Assembly (NCBI GenBank): GCA_934553255.1
Contig: CAKTEZ010000002.1
Location: 1 to 64,000, forward strand
Direction: 5' to 3'
Origin: an uncultured Oscillospiraceae bacterium
Lineage (GTDB): Bacteria; Bacillota; Clostridia; Oscillospirales; Oscillospiraceae
Length of the DNA stretch: 64,000 nucleotides
The translations under genes and the position numbers were made by a program. Shown piece after piece: positions 26,341 to 33,925 of this stretch. The notes beneath the pieces are model-generated. The model did no database searches, was not told where the DNA came from, and worked only from the letters and a program-made list of their open reading frames with translations. Each line of letters starts with the position of its first letter. Position 1 is the stretch's first letter.

Positions 26341-26399
26341 ATTGCTATTGAGAGTCCTCCTGTTTCAAAAGTGTAGCAGAAAGGACTATCAATAGCAAT
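26341..26399 (-). promoter_or_regulatory. pckA promoter inside an 18-base inverted repeat
   Basis: ATTGCTATTGAGAGTCCT (26341-26358) and AGGACTATCAATAGCAAT (26382-26399) are inverted copies with one mismatch and a 23-base gap. On the minus strand TTGCTA (26393-26398), 17 bases, TACACT (26370-26375) form a promoter whose -35 lies in one arm and -10 in the gap. The other arm falls at or after the transcription start and is followed by TTTTTC. It could be a repressor operator pair, or a terminator for ksgA that overlaps the promoter. Confidence 0.6.
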
Positions 26400-26440
26400 A
26401 ATGATTTCCATCAATATTTTCTATAAATCGACCCGCTTTG

Positions 26441-27307
26441 TCAAGTCGGCACGCGCTCCGCCAATGTGCGGGCAAGGCGGGCGAACGCCTCCAGCCCCAG
26501 CTTTTCGCCGCGGACCGTCGGCTCCAGCCCTGCGGAAACGACCGCCTCGGCCACCTGCTCCTTGGTGAGCTGGCTTCCGAAACCGGTCATCAGGCTGTTG
26601 ACGAGCGTTTTGCGGCGCAGGGCAAAGGCGGCGTAGACCACGCGGAAGAAGAATTTCTCGTCCTCCACCGCGACCGGCGGCGTCTTACGCAGCACGGCGC
26701 GCAGCACCGCGGAGGTGACCTTCGGCTGCGGCTGGAAGCACTCGCGTCCGACCTCGAAGAGCAGCTCCGGCTTGGTGTGGTACTGCATATAGACCGAGAA
26801 CGCACCGTAGGCGGCGGTCCCCGGCGCGGCGCACAGGCGCTCGGCGACCTCCTTCTGCACGAGGACCGTGATGCTTTCAAAGCACTTCGCTTCCACGAGT
26901 GCGGTGATGGCAGGGGTGGTGATGTTGTAGGGCAGGTTGGCACAGACGATGGGCGTCAGCCCCGCAAAATTTTCCCGCACGAGCGCGGGAATATCGGTCT
27001 TTAGAATGTCGGCGGAAACGACCTCGAAATTTCCGTAATTCGCCATCGTCTCGTCGAGGATGGGGAGCAGCGTCCTGTCCAGCTCGACGGCGACGACCCT
27101 GCTCGCGCGGCGGCAAAGCTCATGGCTGAGCGCGCCGATGCCCGGACCGATCTCCAATACACCGTTTTTCTCTCCCGCGCCGCTCGCCTCGGCGATGGCG
27201 GCGGGGACAGACGCGTCGATGAGGAAATTCTGTCCCATAGACTTGCTGAAATGAAAGCCGTGACGGCGCAGCAGCGTCTCAATGGCGGCAATGTCGCAAT
27301 GCTCCAT
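26441..27307 (-). CDS. ksgA: 16S rRNA (adenine1518-N6/adenine1519-N6)-dimethyltransferase
   Basis: Dimethylates two adenines near the 3' end of 16S rRNA as a late check in 30S assembly. Start MEHCDIAAIETLLRRHGFHF at 27307, with AAGGAGAA 7 bases upstream. Motifs: SMGQNFLID, VLEIGPGIGALSHEL (SAM), VAVELDRTLLPIL, and CANLPYNITTPAI (catalytic NLPY). It has 288 residues, the standard length. The G5/3D-domain gene nearby at 28-29 kb echoes the Bacillus yabE-ksgA neighbourhood. Confidence 0.96.
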   Translation of the reverse strand: MEHCDIAAIETLLRRHGFHFSKSMGQNFLIDASVPAAIAEASGAGEKNGVLEIGPGIGALSHELCRRASRVVAVELDRTLLPILDETMANYGNFEVVSADILKTDIPALVRENFAGLTPIVCANLPYNITTPAITALVEAKCFESITVLVQKEVAERLCAAPGTAAYGAFSVYMQYHTKPELLFEVGRECFQPQPKVTSAVLRAVLRKTPPVAVEDEKFFFRVVYAAFALRRKTLVNSLMTGFGSQLTKEQVAEAVVSAGLEPTVRGEKLGLEAFARLARTLAERVPT

Positions 27308-27427
27308 ACCGTTTCTCCTTGCGCGTTGATGGATCGGAAATATTTTACCACAGCGGCGCGAAAAAGAGTAGCATTTTTTTTGCGTCTGTGCTATATTCGG
27401 CAAAGAAAGAAAAAAGGAGCGCATCTC

Positions 27428-28201
27428 ATGGAACTCACACCGCAGATCTTACTGGTCGTTTTGCCGCTGATCTTCCTCGGCGGCTTTGTGGATTCCGTCG
27501 CAGGCGGCGGCGGACTCATCACTCTGCCCGCCTATCTGATGGCGGGCATCCCGCCCCATTTCGCCATGGGTACGAACAAGGTCGTCAACGGCTTCGGCAC
27601 GGCGCTCGCCTCGTTCAAATACTTCCGCGGTGGCAAGATCCGCCTGCGTCCCGCCCTTATCGCCGGCATCGGCGCGCTGGCGGGCGCGGCGGTCGGCACG
27701 AAGATCGCTCTGCTCATTCCCGAAGACATTCTGAAGGTCCTGATGCTCGTCGCCCTCCCCTGCGCCGCGGTGCTGCTGATGCTCAAGAAGGACTTCGGCA
27801 AGGAGAGTGACGCCCCCGCGCGGGAATACGCCCCGCGCGAGGAGGCCGTACGCGCCGCGCTGATCGGTCTCGGCCTCGGCTGCTACGACGGACTCATCGG
27901 TCCGGGGACGGGGACCTTCATGATCATGGCGTTCACGATGGCGCTGTCGATGGATCTGCTCACCTCATCCGGCTGCGCGAAGGTGGCGAACCTTGCGTCC
28001 AACATCGCCTCGGCGGTCCTGTTCATCTTCAACGGCAAGGTCCTTTGGCTGCTGGCAGTTCCCGCGGCGGTATGCAATATGCTCGGCGCCTACTGCGGTG
28101 CGCGCTACGCCATGCGCGGCGGCAGCACGAAGGTGCGCGGCATGATCTTTGTCGTGCTGGGTCTCCTGTTCGTAAAAATGCTCTACGAGCTGCTGTTCTG
28201 A
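27428..28201 (+). CDS. TauE/SafE family sulfite exporter-like permease
   Basis: A 257-residue integral membrane protein with about eight hydrophobic segments. It carries the family repeats FLGGFVDSVAGGGGLITLPA near the N-terminus and LGLGCYDGLIGPGTGTFMIM in the second half. AAAGGAG lies 9 bases before the ATG; longer upstream open frames are shadows of ksgA. Such proteins move sulfonates or sulfur-containing or C2 organic anions; the substrate here is unknown. Single gene, divergent from ksgA, with its own terminator. Confidence 0.9.
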   Translation: MELTPQILLVVLPLIFLGGFVDSVAGGGGLITLPAYLMAGIPPHFAMGTNKVVNGFGTALASFKYFRGGKIRLRPALIAGIGALAGAAVGTKIALLIPEDILKVLMLVALPCAAVLLMLKKDFGKESDAPAREYAPREEAVRAALIGLGLGCYDGLIGPGTGTFMIMAFTMALSMDLLTSSGCAKVANLASNIASAVLFIFNGKVLWLLAVPAAVCNMLGAYCGARYAMRGGSTKVRGMIFVVLGLLFVKMLYELLF

Positions 28202-28220
28202 GCAGGCTTTGCCCCGACAA

Positions 28221-28258
28221 AAAGGGAAGCTGTTTTCTCAGCAGCTTCCCTTTTTTTT
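28221..28258. terminator. Terminator between the TauE-like gene and the 3D-domain gene
   Basis: Stem AAAGGGAAGCTG/CAGCTTCCCTTT followed by TTTTT on the plus strand; it touches the convergent stop at 28257. Confidence 0.88.
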
Positions 28259-29276
28259 AATCGAGAAAATAGGCGGTGGCGCTGCGGCGGCCGAACTGGA
28301 TGCACTCGTCGTAAGAGTCCATAAAAAGGTCGATCTTCGCGCCGCGCACGCCCGTATCCTCCGCACGGGCCATGCCGTAGGTGTAGGAGCCGGAGGCGGT
28401 GGTGATGAACATATTCGTCCCCAGCGGAATGACCCGTTTATCCACCGCCACGCAGCCGCGCCGGACGGTCGTACCGGTCGCGGTGATGGTACCGACGCCG
28501 TCGTACCCCGTGGTGTACGCCGTGCAGGTGACCGCCATCGAGCCGGAGAAATGCAGCGCATCGCCGGAGTTCATCAAAAGGTAGCCGCTGCCGTCCGCAT
28601 CCTTCACAACGGACTTGACGGTGTCGCCCGCCTGCGCCTGCGTGACCAGCGTGCCGATGTAGGCGTATTCCGTGACGCTGGTGTTGTTCTCCTCCGCGAC
28701 CGCCTGACGGGAGACCAGCTCGCCGTCGGCATAAACGACCTCGTACACCACGTCGCGCGTACCGTCAAAGCCCTGCTGCCAAACCTCCACCTCGCCCTTG
28801 GGGAGGCGGAAGGTCTCGGTGTAGACTGTGGTATGCTCCGCCTTCTCGGTGCGGCTCTCGTAATAGGTCAGGCTCGCGGCGATCTCCGCGGTGATCTCCG
28901 GCTCGGAAAGGTCCACCTTGACCAGCTCCATCGGGCCGACCGTCAGACCCATGCGCCGCAGCAGCGCGGGCAGCGTTTCGCCGGTGCGTGTGGTCGCGTA
29001 GGAGCGGCTTTCCTTCTGTGTGACTGTGACCTTTCGCCCGCCTTCAAAGGCAAACTCCGCTTCGCCGCTCTCCCCGCCCACGACGATCACGCGATCCGCG
29101 GTGAGCGGCTCGGCGACCTCGGCCGCCGCGGCTCCGCCGTCGGCGATCAGCTCCAGCGCGCTTGCGCGCAGGGCGGGTACCGTGTCCACCGTCAGCACCA
29201 GACACAGCAGCATGGCGAACAGCGCCTGCCGTCGGCCAAGCGGAAAAAGGGTCCGCTCTTTCCAGTTTGCTAACAT
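28257..29276 (-). CDS. G5 and 3D domain cell-wall protein (YabE-like)
   Basis: A 339-residue exported protein, probably a wall lytic enzyme of the resuscitation-promoting/lytic transglycosylase kind. An N-terminal hydrophobic segment (ALFAMLLCLVLTVDT) is followed by a DUF348-like stretch (TRTGETLPALLRRMGLTVGP), a G5-like domain, and a C-terminal 3D domain with the Asp triad: VTCTAYTTGYDG, GCVAVDKRVIPLGTNMFI, AEDTGVRGAKIDLFMD. The start is supported by GGAGGT 6 bases upstream. It has its own strong promoter. Confidence 0.88.
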   Translation of the reverse strand: MLANWKERTLFPLGRRQALFAMLLCLVLTVDTVPALRASALELIADGGAAAAEVAEPLTADRVIVVGGESGEAEFAFEGGRKVTVTQKESRSYATTRTGETLPALLRRMGLTVGPMELVKVDLSEPEITAEIAASLTYYESRTEKAEHTTVYTETFRLPKGEVEVWQQGFDGTRDVVYEVVYADGELVSRQAVAEENNTSVTEYAYIGTLVTQAQAGDTVKSVVKDADGSGYLLMNSGDALHFSGSMAVTCTAYTTGYDGVGTITATGTTVRRGCVAVDKRVIPLGTNMFITTASGSYTYGMARAEDTGVRGAKIDLFMDSYDECIQFGRRSATAYFLD

Positions 29277-29382
29277 AGATACCTCCAGAGTTTCTGTGCG
29301 CCGGACGGTAGGGCCGACGCGTTGAAATGGTTACATTTGTCATTTTATTGTAACCGTTTTGTAACTTTTTAAAACTCCGAGG

Positions 29383-29411
29383 AGTATACCCTATTCCGTC
29401 TGCTTTGTCAA
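29383..29411 (-). promoter_or_regulatory. Promoter of the G5/3D-domain gene
   Basis: TTGACA (29406-29411), 17 bases, TATACT (29383-29388) on the minus strand, with a leader of about 100 AT-rich bases. No riboswitch was recognised in it. Confidence 0.85.
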
Positions 29412-29486
29412 GTCCACGGTGTCGAACCGCATTTTTCACGCAAAAAGCAGCTGTTTTTCTCTTTATTCTACCTGTTTTTCAAACGC

Positions 29487-29529
29487 GCAGGAGGGGGATC
29501 CGTTCAAAAAGAACGGATCCCCCTCCTGC
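29487..29529. terminator. Perfect 19-pair hairpin after tRNA-Sec
   Basis: Arms 29487-29505 and 29511-29529 are exact inverted copies with a five-base loop. A T run follows on the plus strand (CTTTTTC) but not on the minus strand, the direction of the tRNA. It probably ends or protects the selenocysteine transcript. Confidence 0.65.
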
Positions 29530-29535
29530 TTTTTC

Positions 29536-29633
29536 TGGCGAGGGTGTGTGAGGATCGAACTCACCCGGGAGGCTCCTGACCCCCCGCGAGCGGTTTTGAA
29601 GACCGTGGGGCACACCAGCACCCAGCCACCCCC
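29536..29633 (-). tRNA. selC: tRNA-Sec (anticodon UCA)
   Basis: Ninety-eight bases ending in an encoded CCA (29536-29538). The anticodon loop CTTCAAA gives UCA (29597-29599), reading UGA. A six-pair D stem (GGGUGC/GUGCCC) with only a four-base loop, and a long variable arm, are hallmarks of selenocysteine tRNA. The T arm is GTGAG-TTCGATC-CTCAC. It lies 10 bases after the selB stop in the selA-selB direction. Confidence 0.95.
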
Positions 29634-29643
29634 ATAGGAAACG

Positions 29644-31560
29644 CTATTGAGAAAAGCCGCGGTCCGGACGGCGCAGGTCGCCCTCGCGCCGCGTAATGTG
29701 CGAGCGGTCGAGGAATTCCAGAATGACCAGCGCTCTGTCGCGCGAGATGCCGAGCGCATCGCGCAGCTGCGCGAGCGTCAGCGTTTCGTACGCGGCAAAA
29801 TGCGCGAGAACGGCGGCGCGGACCGCTTCATAGCCCGCACGGCGCAGGTACACGCCCTGCGTGACGGGGACAAACTCACCGTCGGTCGTCAGGCTTTCAA
29901 AGACCTGCCGTGCCTCGGCGCGGTCCTTAGGCGGAAATCGAGAGAGAATATCCGCTGTCGTTTCCAATGCAACAGGCGCGGCGGGCGCACGCTCCAGCAG
30001 AGCGGTACGCAGCGCGAGCTGACGCCCTGTCAGGCGTACCGCAAAGTCCGCGAGCGCCCGGCGTTCCCCGCTGCGCCGCAGCTTTCCCTCTCCCTCCAGC
30101 AGAGCGAGAAGGGCGTCGGCCGCCGCGCGGTCCGCCGTGCCGAAAAGCTTCTGGCGCAGTTCGGCGGCGCGGATGCCCGCATGGAGCGGGTTTTTTGCAT
30201 GGTATTCCGTCAGCAGCGCCTCGGCGCGCGCCCAGAGTGCGTCGAGCGCGGCGGAGGCGATATAGCGTCCCGCGAGCGGTTCGGCGATCCGCCCCGCGGC
30301 AAGAAGCTCGGAAAGGGTCGGTGCAAGCGCTTCCTCCGTCTCGCCCAGACGCGCCGCCAACGCGGGTGCGGTCGGGAGCGCCGCGCCGAATTCGGCAAGC
30401 CCCTGCAGCGCGCGCTCCGCGGCGCTGCCGCTCTCGCGCACAGCGAGCGCCCGCAGCACGGCGGCGTCGCCGCGCTTGTGGTGCAGGGGCGCGTCGTCGA
30501 GAACGACGCCGCCGCCGATGGTCTCCAGCGGCGAATAGAAGCGAAGCACGAAGCGGTCGCCCTTTTTGGCCGCAATCGGCTCGGTCAGGCGAAGCTGCGC
30601 GAGTCCGCTCTCTCCATGGGCGAGGCGGTCGGCGTCCAGCAGCACGACGCGCGCAAGCTGCACGGACGCGCCGTGGCAGAGATGAACGCGCGAGCCGTTT
30701 TCGATGCTGCGCGCCGCATCACGCAGGCAGCGCAGCCGGACATCGAGCAGCAGCGTGGGACGGACGCTGCCCCGCTTCACCGCCGCGTCGCCGCGGCGGA
30801 TCTCTTCCCTTTTCAGGTCCGCGAGGTTGAGCGCCGCACGCTGGCCGGCATAGGCGGCGTCCACGCGCTGCCCGTGGACCTGAAGTCCGCGGACGCGGGC
30901 GCACACGCCGCTCGGGGCAAGCTCCACCTCGTCGCCGAGACGCACCGCGCCCTCAATGACCGTGCCGGTGACGACCGTGCCGAAGCCGTCCACCGAAAAC
31001 ACGCGGTCAATGGGCAGGCGGAACGGGGCGCGGATATTTTTTTCCTCCGTCTGCCGTACGAGCGCGTACAGCGAGCGGCGCAGGTCGGCTATCCCCTGTT
31101 CGGTAACGGACGAGACCTCAACGACGGGGCAGCCCGCGAGAAAGGTCCCCTCCGTGCGCGCGGCAACATCGGCGCGCACGAGCGCGCGCCAGTCATCGCC
31201 CACGAGGTCGCACTTCGTCAGCACGACAAGGCCGCTGCGGACGCCGAGGAGCGAGAGAATGTCCAGATGCTCCACAGTCTGAGGCATAACGCCCTCGTCC
31301 GCCGCGACGACGAGCATCGCAAGGTCGATGCCGCCCGCGCCCGCAAGCATATTCTTTATGAATTTTTCGTGGCCCGGCACATCCACCACGCCCGCGCAGC
31401 TGCCGTCCGGAAAGTCGAGCCGTGCAAAGCCAAGCTCAATGGTGAGACCGCGGCGTTTTTCCTCCGCCAGACGGTCGGTGTCCACGCCGGTGAGCGCCTT
31501 GACGAGCGCCGTTTTGCCGTGATCGACATGTCCGGCGGTGCCGATGATGATATGCTTCAC
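29644..31560 (-). CDS. selB: Selenocysteine-specific elongation factor
   Basis: Delivers Sec-tRNA to UGA codons marked by a SECIS hairpin. The start is GTG at 31560 ([20 protein letters not shown]), overlapping the selA stop by two bases in GTGA style; upstream codons in this frame are selA shadow. GTPase motifs [21 protein letters not shown] and LTKCD are present, and [20 protein letters not shown] is SelB-specific. The C-terminal third holds the winged-helix domains that bind SECIS RNA. It has 638 residues, as usual. Confidence 0.97.
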   Translation of the reverse strand: MKHIIIGTAGHVDHGKTALVKALTGVDTDRLAEEKRRGLTIELGFARLDFPDGSCAGVVDVPGHEKFIKNMLAGAGGIDLAMLVVAADEGVMPQTVEHLDILSLLGVRSGLVVLTKCDLVGDDWRALVRADVAARTEGTFLAGCPVVEVSSVTEQGIADLRRSLYALVRQTEEKNIRAPFRLPIDRVFSVDGFGTVVTGTVIEGAVRLGDEVELAPSGVCARVRGLQVHGQRVDAAYAGQRAALNLADLKREEIRRGDAAVKRGSVRPTLLLDVRLRCLRDAARSIENGSRVHLCHGASVQLARVVLLDADRLAHGESGLAQLRLTEPIAAKKGDRFVLRFYSPLETIGGGVVLDDAPLHHKRGDAAVLRALAVRESGSAAERALQGLAEFGAALPTAPALAARLGETEEALAPTLSELLAAGRIAEPLAGRYIASAALDALWARAEALLTEYHAKNPLHAGIRAAELRQKLFGTADRAAADALLALLEGEGKLRRSGERRALADFAVRLTGRQLALRTALLERAPAAPVALETTADILSRFPPKDRAEARQVFESLTTDGEFVPVTQGVYLRRAGYEAVRAAVLAHFAAYETLTLAQLRDALGISRDRALVILEFLDRSHITRREGDLRRPDRGFSQ

Positions 31561-32930
31561 AGATCCTCCTCCGCGACGGCGGCGGCAACGGCGTCCAGCT
31601 CGTCCGCGCGGAGCGTGCGGACGCACAGCAGCAGCCTGCCCTGCGCGATGCGCGCCACGACGGGACACGCACGGCGGCGCAGGCGGCGCTCCAATTCGTC
31701 CACGCCGCAGCATCGCGGCGCAACGGCAGCGGCATAGCCCGCGAGCGTCTGCGTCGGCGCGCTGCCGCCGCCCACGCGGTCCTCCGTCTCCGTCATGTCG
31801 GCCGTCACGCCGCGCGCGGCAAGACGGTTACAGAGATCCTGCGCGCGGGCGCGCAGCTCCTCCGGCGCCTCGGACAGCTGCGCGAGGACCGGAAGTTCGG
31901 CAAGGGCGCGGCCCTCGGCATAGGCGCGCAGCGTTTCCTCCAACGCGGCAAGCGTCATCTTGTCCACGCGCAGAGCGCGGGCAAGGGGATGGCGCTTGAG
32001 CGCGTCCACATAGTTCTTTTTCCCAACGATCACGCCCGCCTGCGGGCCGCCGAACAGCTTGTCGCCCGAACAGGTGACCACATCCACACCCGCGCGGATC
32101 GAGTCCTGCACGGTCGGTTCGCCGCGGATGCCGAGCGTTTCCATCGCCAAAAGGCTGCCGCTGCCGAGGTCCTCGAACACGGGCAGGCCGCGGGCATGGG
32201 CAAGCGCCGCCAGCTCCTCGCGGCTCGCGCTCTCGGTAAAGCCGACGATGCGATAATTGCTGGTGTGTACCTTCATGAGCGCGCGGGTCGGCTCGCCGAT
32301 GGCGGCGGCGTAATCCGCGATGCGGGTCTTGTTGGTCGTGCCGACCTCGCGCAGCACCGCGCCGCAGGCGGCCATGATGTCCGGCACGCGGAAGCTGCCG
32401 CCGATCTCGACCAGCTCGCCGCGCGAGACGACGACCTCGCCGCCCGCGGTCAGAGCGGAGAGAAGCAGCAGGACAGCGGCAGCGTTGTTGTTGACGACAA
32501 AGGCGCTCTCCGCGCCGGTCAGTCGGCAGAGCAAGCCCTCGACATGGGTGTTCCGCAAGCCGCGCCCGCCGCTTTCCACGTCGTATTCCAGCGTGGAATA
32601 ATGCTCCGCCGCGGCACACGCCGCGGCAGCGGCGCGCGCGCTCAGGCAGGCGCGGCCGAGGTTGGTGTGCAGCACGACGCCCGTGGCATTGAGGACGGGG
32701 CGGAGCGAGGGCGTACGCAGGCGGCAGACCTCCTCTGCGGCGGCGGCGCAGAGCGTCGGCGTCTTCGGTATCTCCGATACTCCGCCGGAAAGCACGCTCG
32801 CGCGCAGCGCGTCGAGCGTGTGGCGGACCGCCGCCGTCACGGCGGCGGCGGGCGCGTCCGGACAGAGCGTGCGCACGGGGGCAAGCAGCTCGTCCACCTT
32901 GGGGATATGCCGCAGCAGAGACTTGTCCAT
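31557..32930 (-). CDS. selA: L-seryl-tRNA(Sec) selenium transferase
   Basis: Converts seryl-tRNA-Sec to selenocysteyl-tRNA-Sec using selenophosphate. Start MDKSLLRHIPKVDELL at 32930, with AAAGGAG 9 bases upstream. Features are VLNATGVVLHTNLGRA, SAFVVNNNAAAVLLLLSALT, VVTCSGDKLFGGPQAGVIVG with the PLP lysine, and TNYRIVGFTE-like SNYRIVGFTE. It has 457 residues, the normal length. selD, needed for selenophosphate, is not in the window. Confidence 0.97.
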   Translation of the reverse strand: MDKSLLRHIPKVDELLAPVRTLCPDAPAAAVTAAVRHTLDALRASVLSGGVSEIPKTPTLCAAAAEEVCRLRTPSLRPVLNATGVVLHTNLGRACLSARAAAAACAAAEHYSTLEYDVESGGRGLRNTHVEGLLCRLTGAESAFVVNNNAAAVLLLLSALTAGGEVVVSRGELVEIGGSFRVPDIMAACGAVLREVGTTNKTRIADYAAAIGEPTRALMKVHTSNYRIVGFTESASREELAALAHARGLPVFEDLGSGSLLAMETLGIRGEPTVQDSIRAGVDVVTCSGDKLFGGPQAGVIVGKKNYVDALKRHPLARALRVDKMTLAALEETLRAYAEGRALAELPVLAQLSEAPEELRARAQDLCNRLAARGVTADMTETEDRVGGGSAPTQTLAGYAAAVAPRCCGVDELERRLRRRACPVVARIAQGRLLLCVRTLRADELDAVAAAVAEEDL

Positions 32931-32947
32931 TGCTTCGCGCTCCTTTC

Positions 32948-33925
32948 TTATTCCGCGTCCGCCCAGCCGTTCGCGGCGATCTTCGCAAAATAGGTCATGG
33001 CCTCGACCGGATACTCGCCCACAGCGGTCTCGCCCGTGAGGAGCAGATAGCCCGCGCCGCTCCTCGCCGCCTGATAAACATCCGTGACCTCGGCGCGCGT
33101 GGGGACGGCGGCATGGTGCATGGAGTGGAGCATCTGCGTGGAGAGCATGAACTCCCGCCCCGCCGCGCGGCACTTGCGCGTGATGAGCGCCTGCGCGCGG
33201 GGCAGCTCCCAGAGCGGCATGGCGTTCCCGAGGTCGCCGCGGGCGCAGACGACCACGTCCGCAAGCGGAAGGATCTCATCGAGCCTGTGCAATCCGGTCT
33301 GATTTTCGATCTTGGCAAATATTTTCAGGTCCTCCGTGCCGGTCTCGCGCAGGGCGGCGCGCACGGCGCGCAGATCGTCCGCACCGCGGACAAATGGCTG
33401 CATGAGCGCGGTGACGCCGTATTCCCCCGCATGGCGCAGGTTCTCCCTGTCCATCTCCGTCAGCGCGGGCGCGGGCAGCTCGCGCCCCGCGACGGCAAGG
33501 CTCTTGCGGGAGGACAGTATGCCGCCGCGCTCCACGCGGCAGATCATGCCCTCTGCGTCCAGCACGCGGAGAGAGAGGGCGCCGTCGTCGAGCAGCAGCT
33601 CGTCGCCGCGCAGCAGATTCCCGCGCAGACAGGACGGGACGGGAAAGGCCGCGCCGAGCGTCAGCTCATCGCCCGTGTGCAGCGTCAGCGGCGCGGTGAG
33701 CGCGCCGATGCGAAGCTCTGGGCCTTGCAGATCGATAAGCAAGTCGCAGGAAACGCCCTCCTCCGCCGCGGCGCGGCGGAGCGCATCGATCCGGTCGGCG
33801 CTTTCGGCAAGCGTGCAATGGGAAAGGTTCAGGCGCATACCGGACATACCCGCGCGCAGCAAGGCGCGCAGCGTGTCCGTATCGGCGCAGGCGGGGCCGA
33901 GGGTCCCGTAAAGCTTTCCGGTCAT
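32948..33925 (-). CDS. Pyruvate kinase-like protein lacking the C-terminal domain
   Basis: 325 residues covering the pyruvate kinase barrel and B domain only. Recognisable motifs: KLYGTLGPAC (2-12 region), MRLNLSH (30-36), IDLQGPELRIG (64-74), KIENQTG (205-211), ARGDLG (228-233), STQMLHSM (262-269) and LLTGETAVGEYPVEAM (295-310). It stops where the ~150-residue C-terminal regulatory domain would begin, so the whole last domain is absent, not a frameshift. The ATG overlaps the uvrC stop (ATGA) and selA follows after 17 bases. Whether it has kinase activity is unknown. Confidence 0.85.
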   Translation of the reverse strand: MTGKLYGTLGPACADTDTLRALLRAGMSGMRLNLSHCTLAESADRIDALRRAAAEEGVSCDLLIDLQGPELRIGALTAPLTLHTGDELTLGAAFPVPSCLRGNLLRGDELLLDDGALSLRVLDAEGMICRVERGGILSSRKSLAVAGRELPAPALTEMDRENLRHAGEYGVTALMQPFVRGADDLRAVRAALRETGTEDLKIFAKIENQTGLHRLDEILPLADVVVCARGDLGNAMPLWELPRAQALITRKCRAAGREFMLSTQMLHSMHHAAVPTRAEVTDVYQAARSGAGYLLLTGETAVGEYPVEAMTYFAKIAANGWADAE

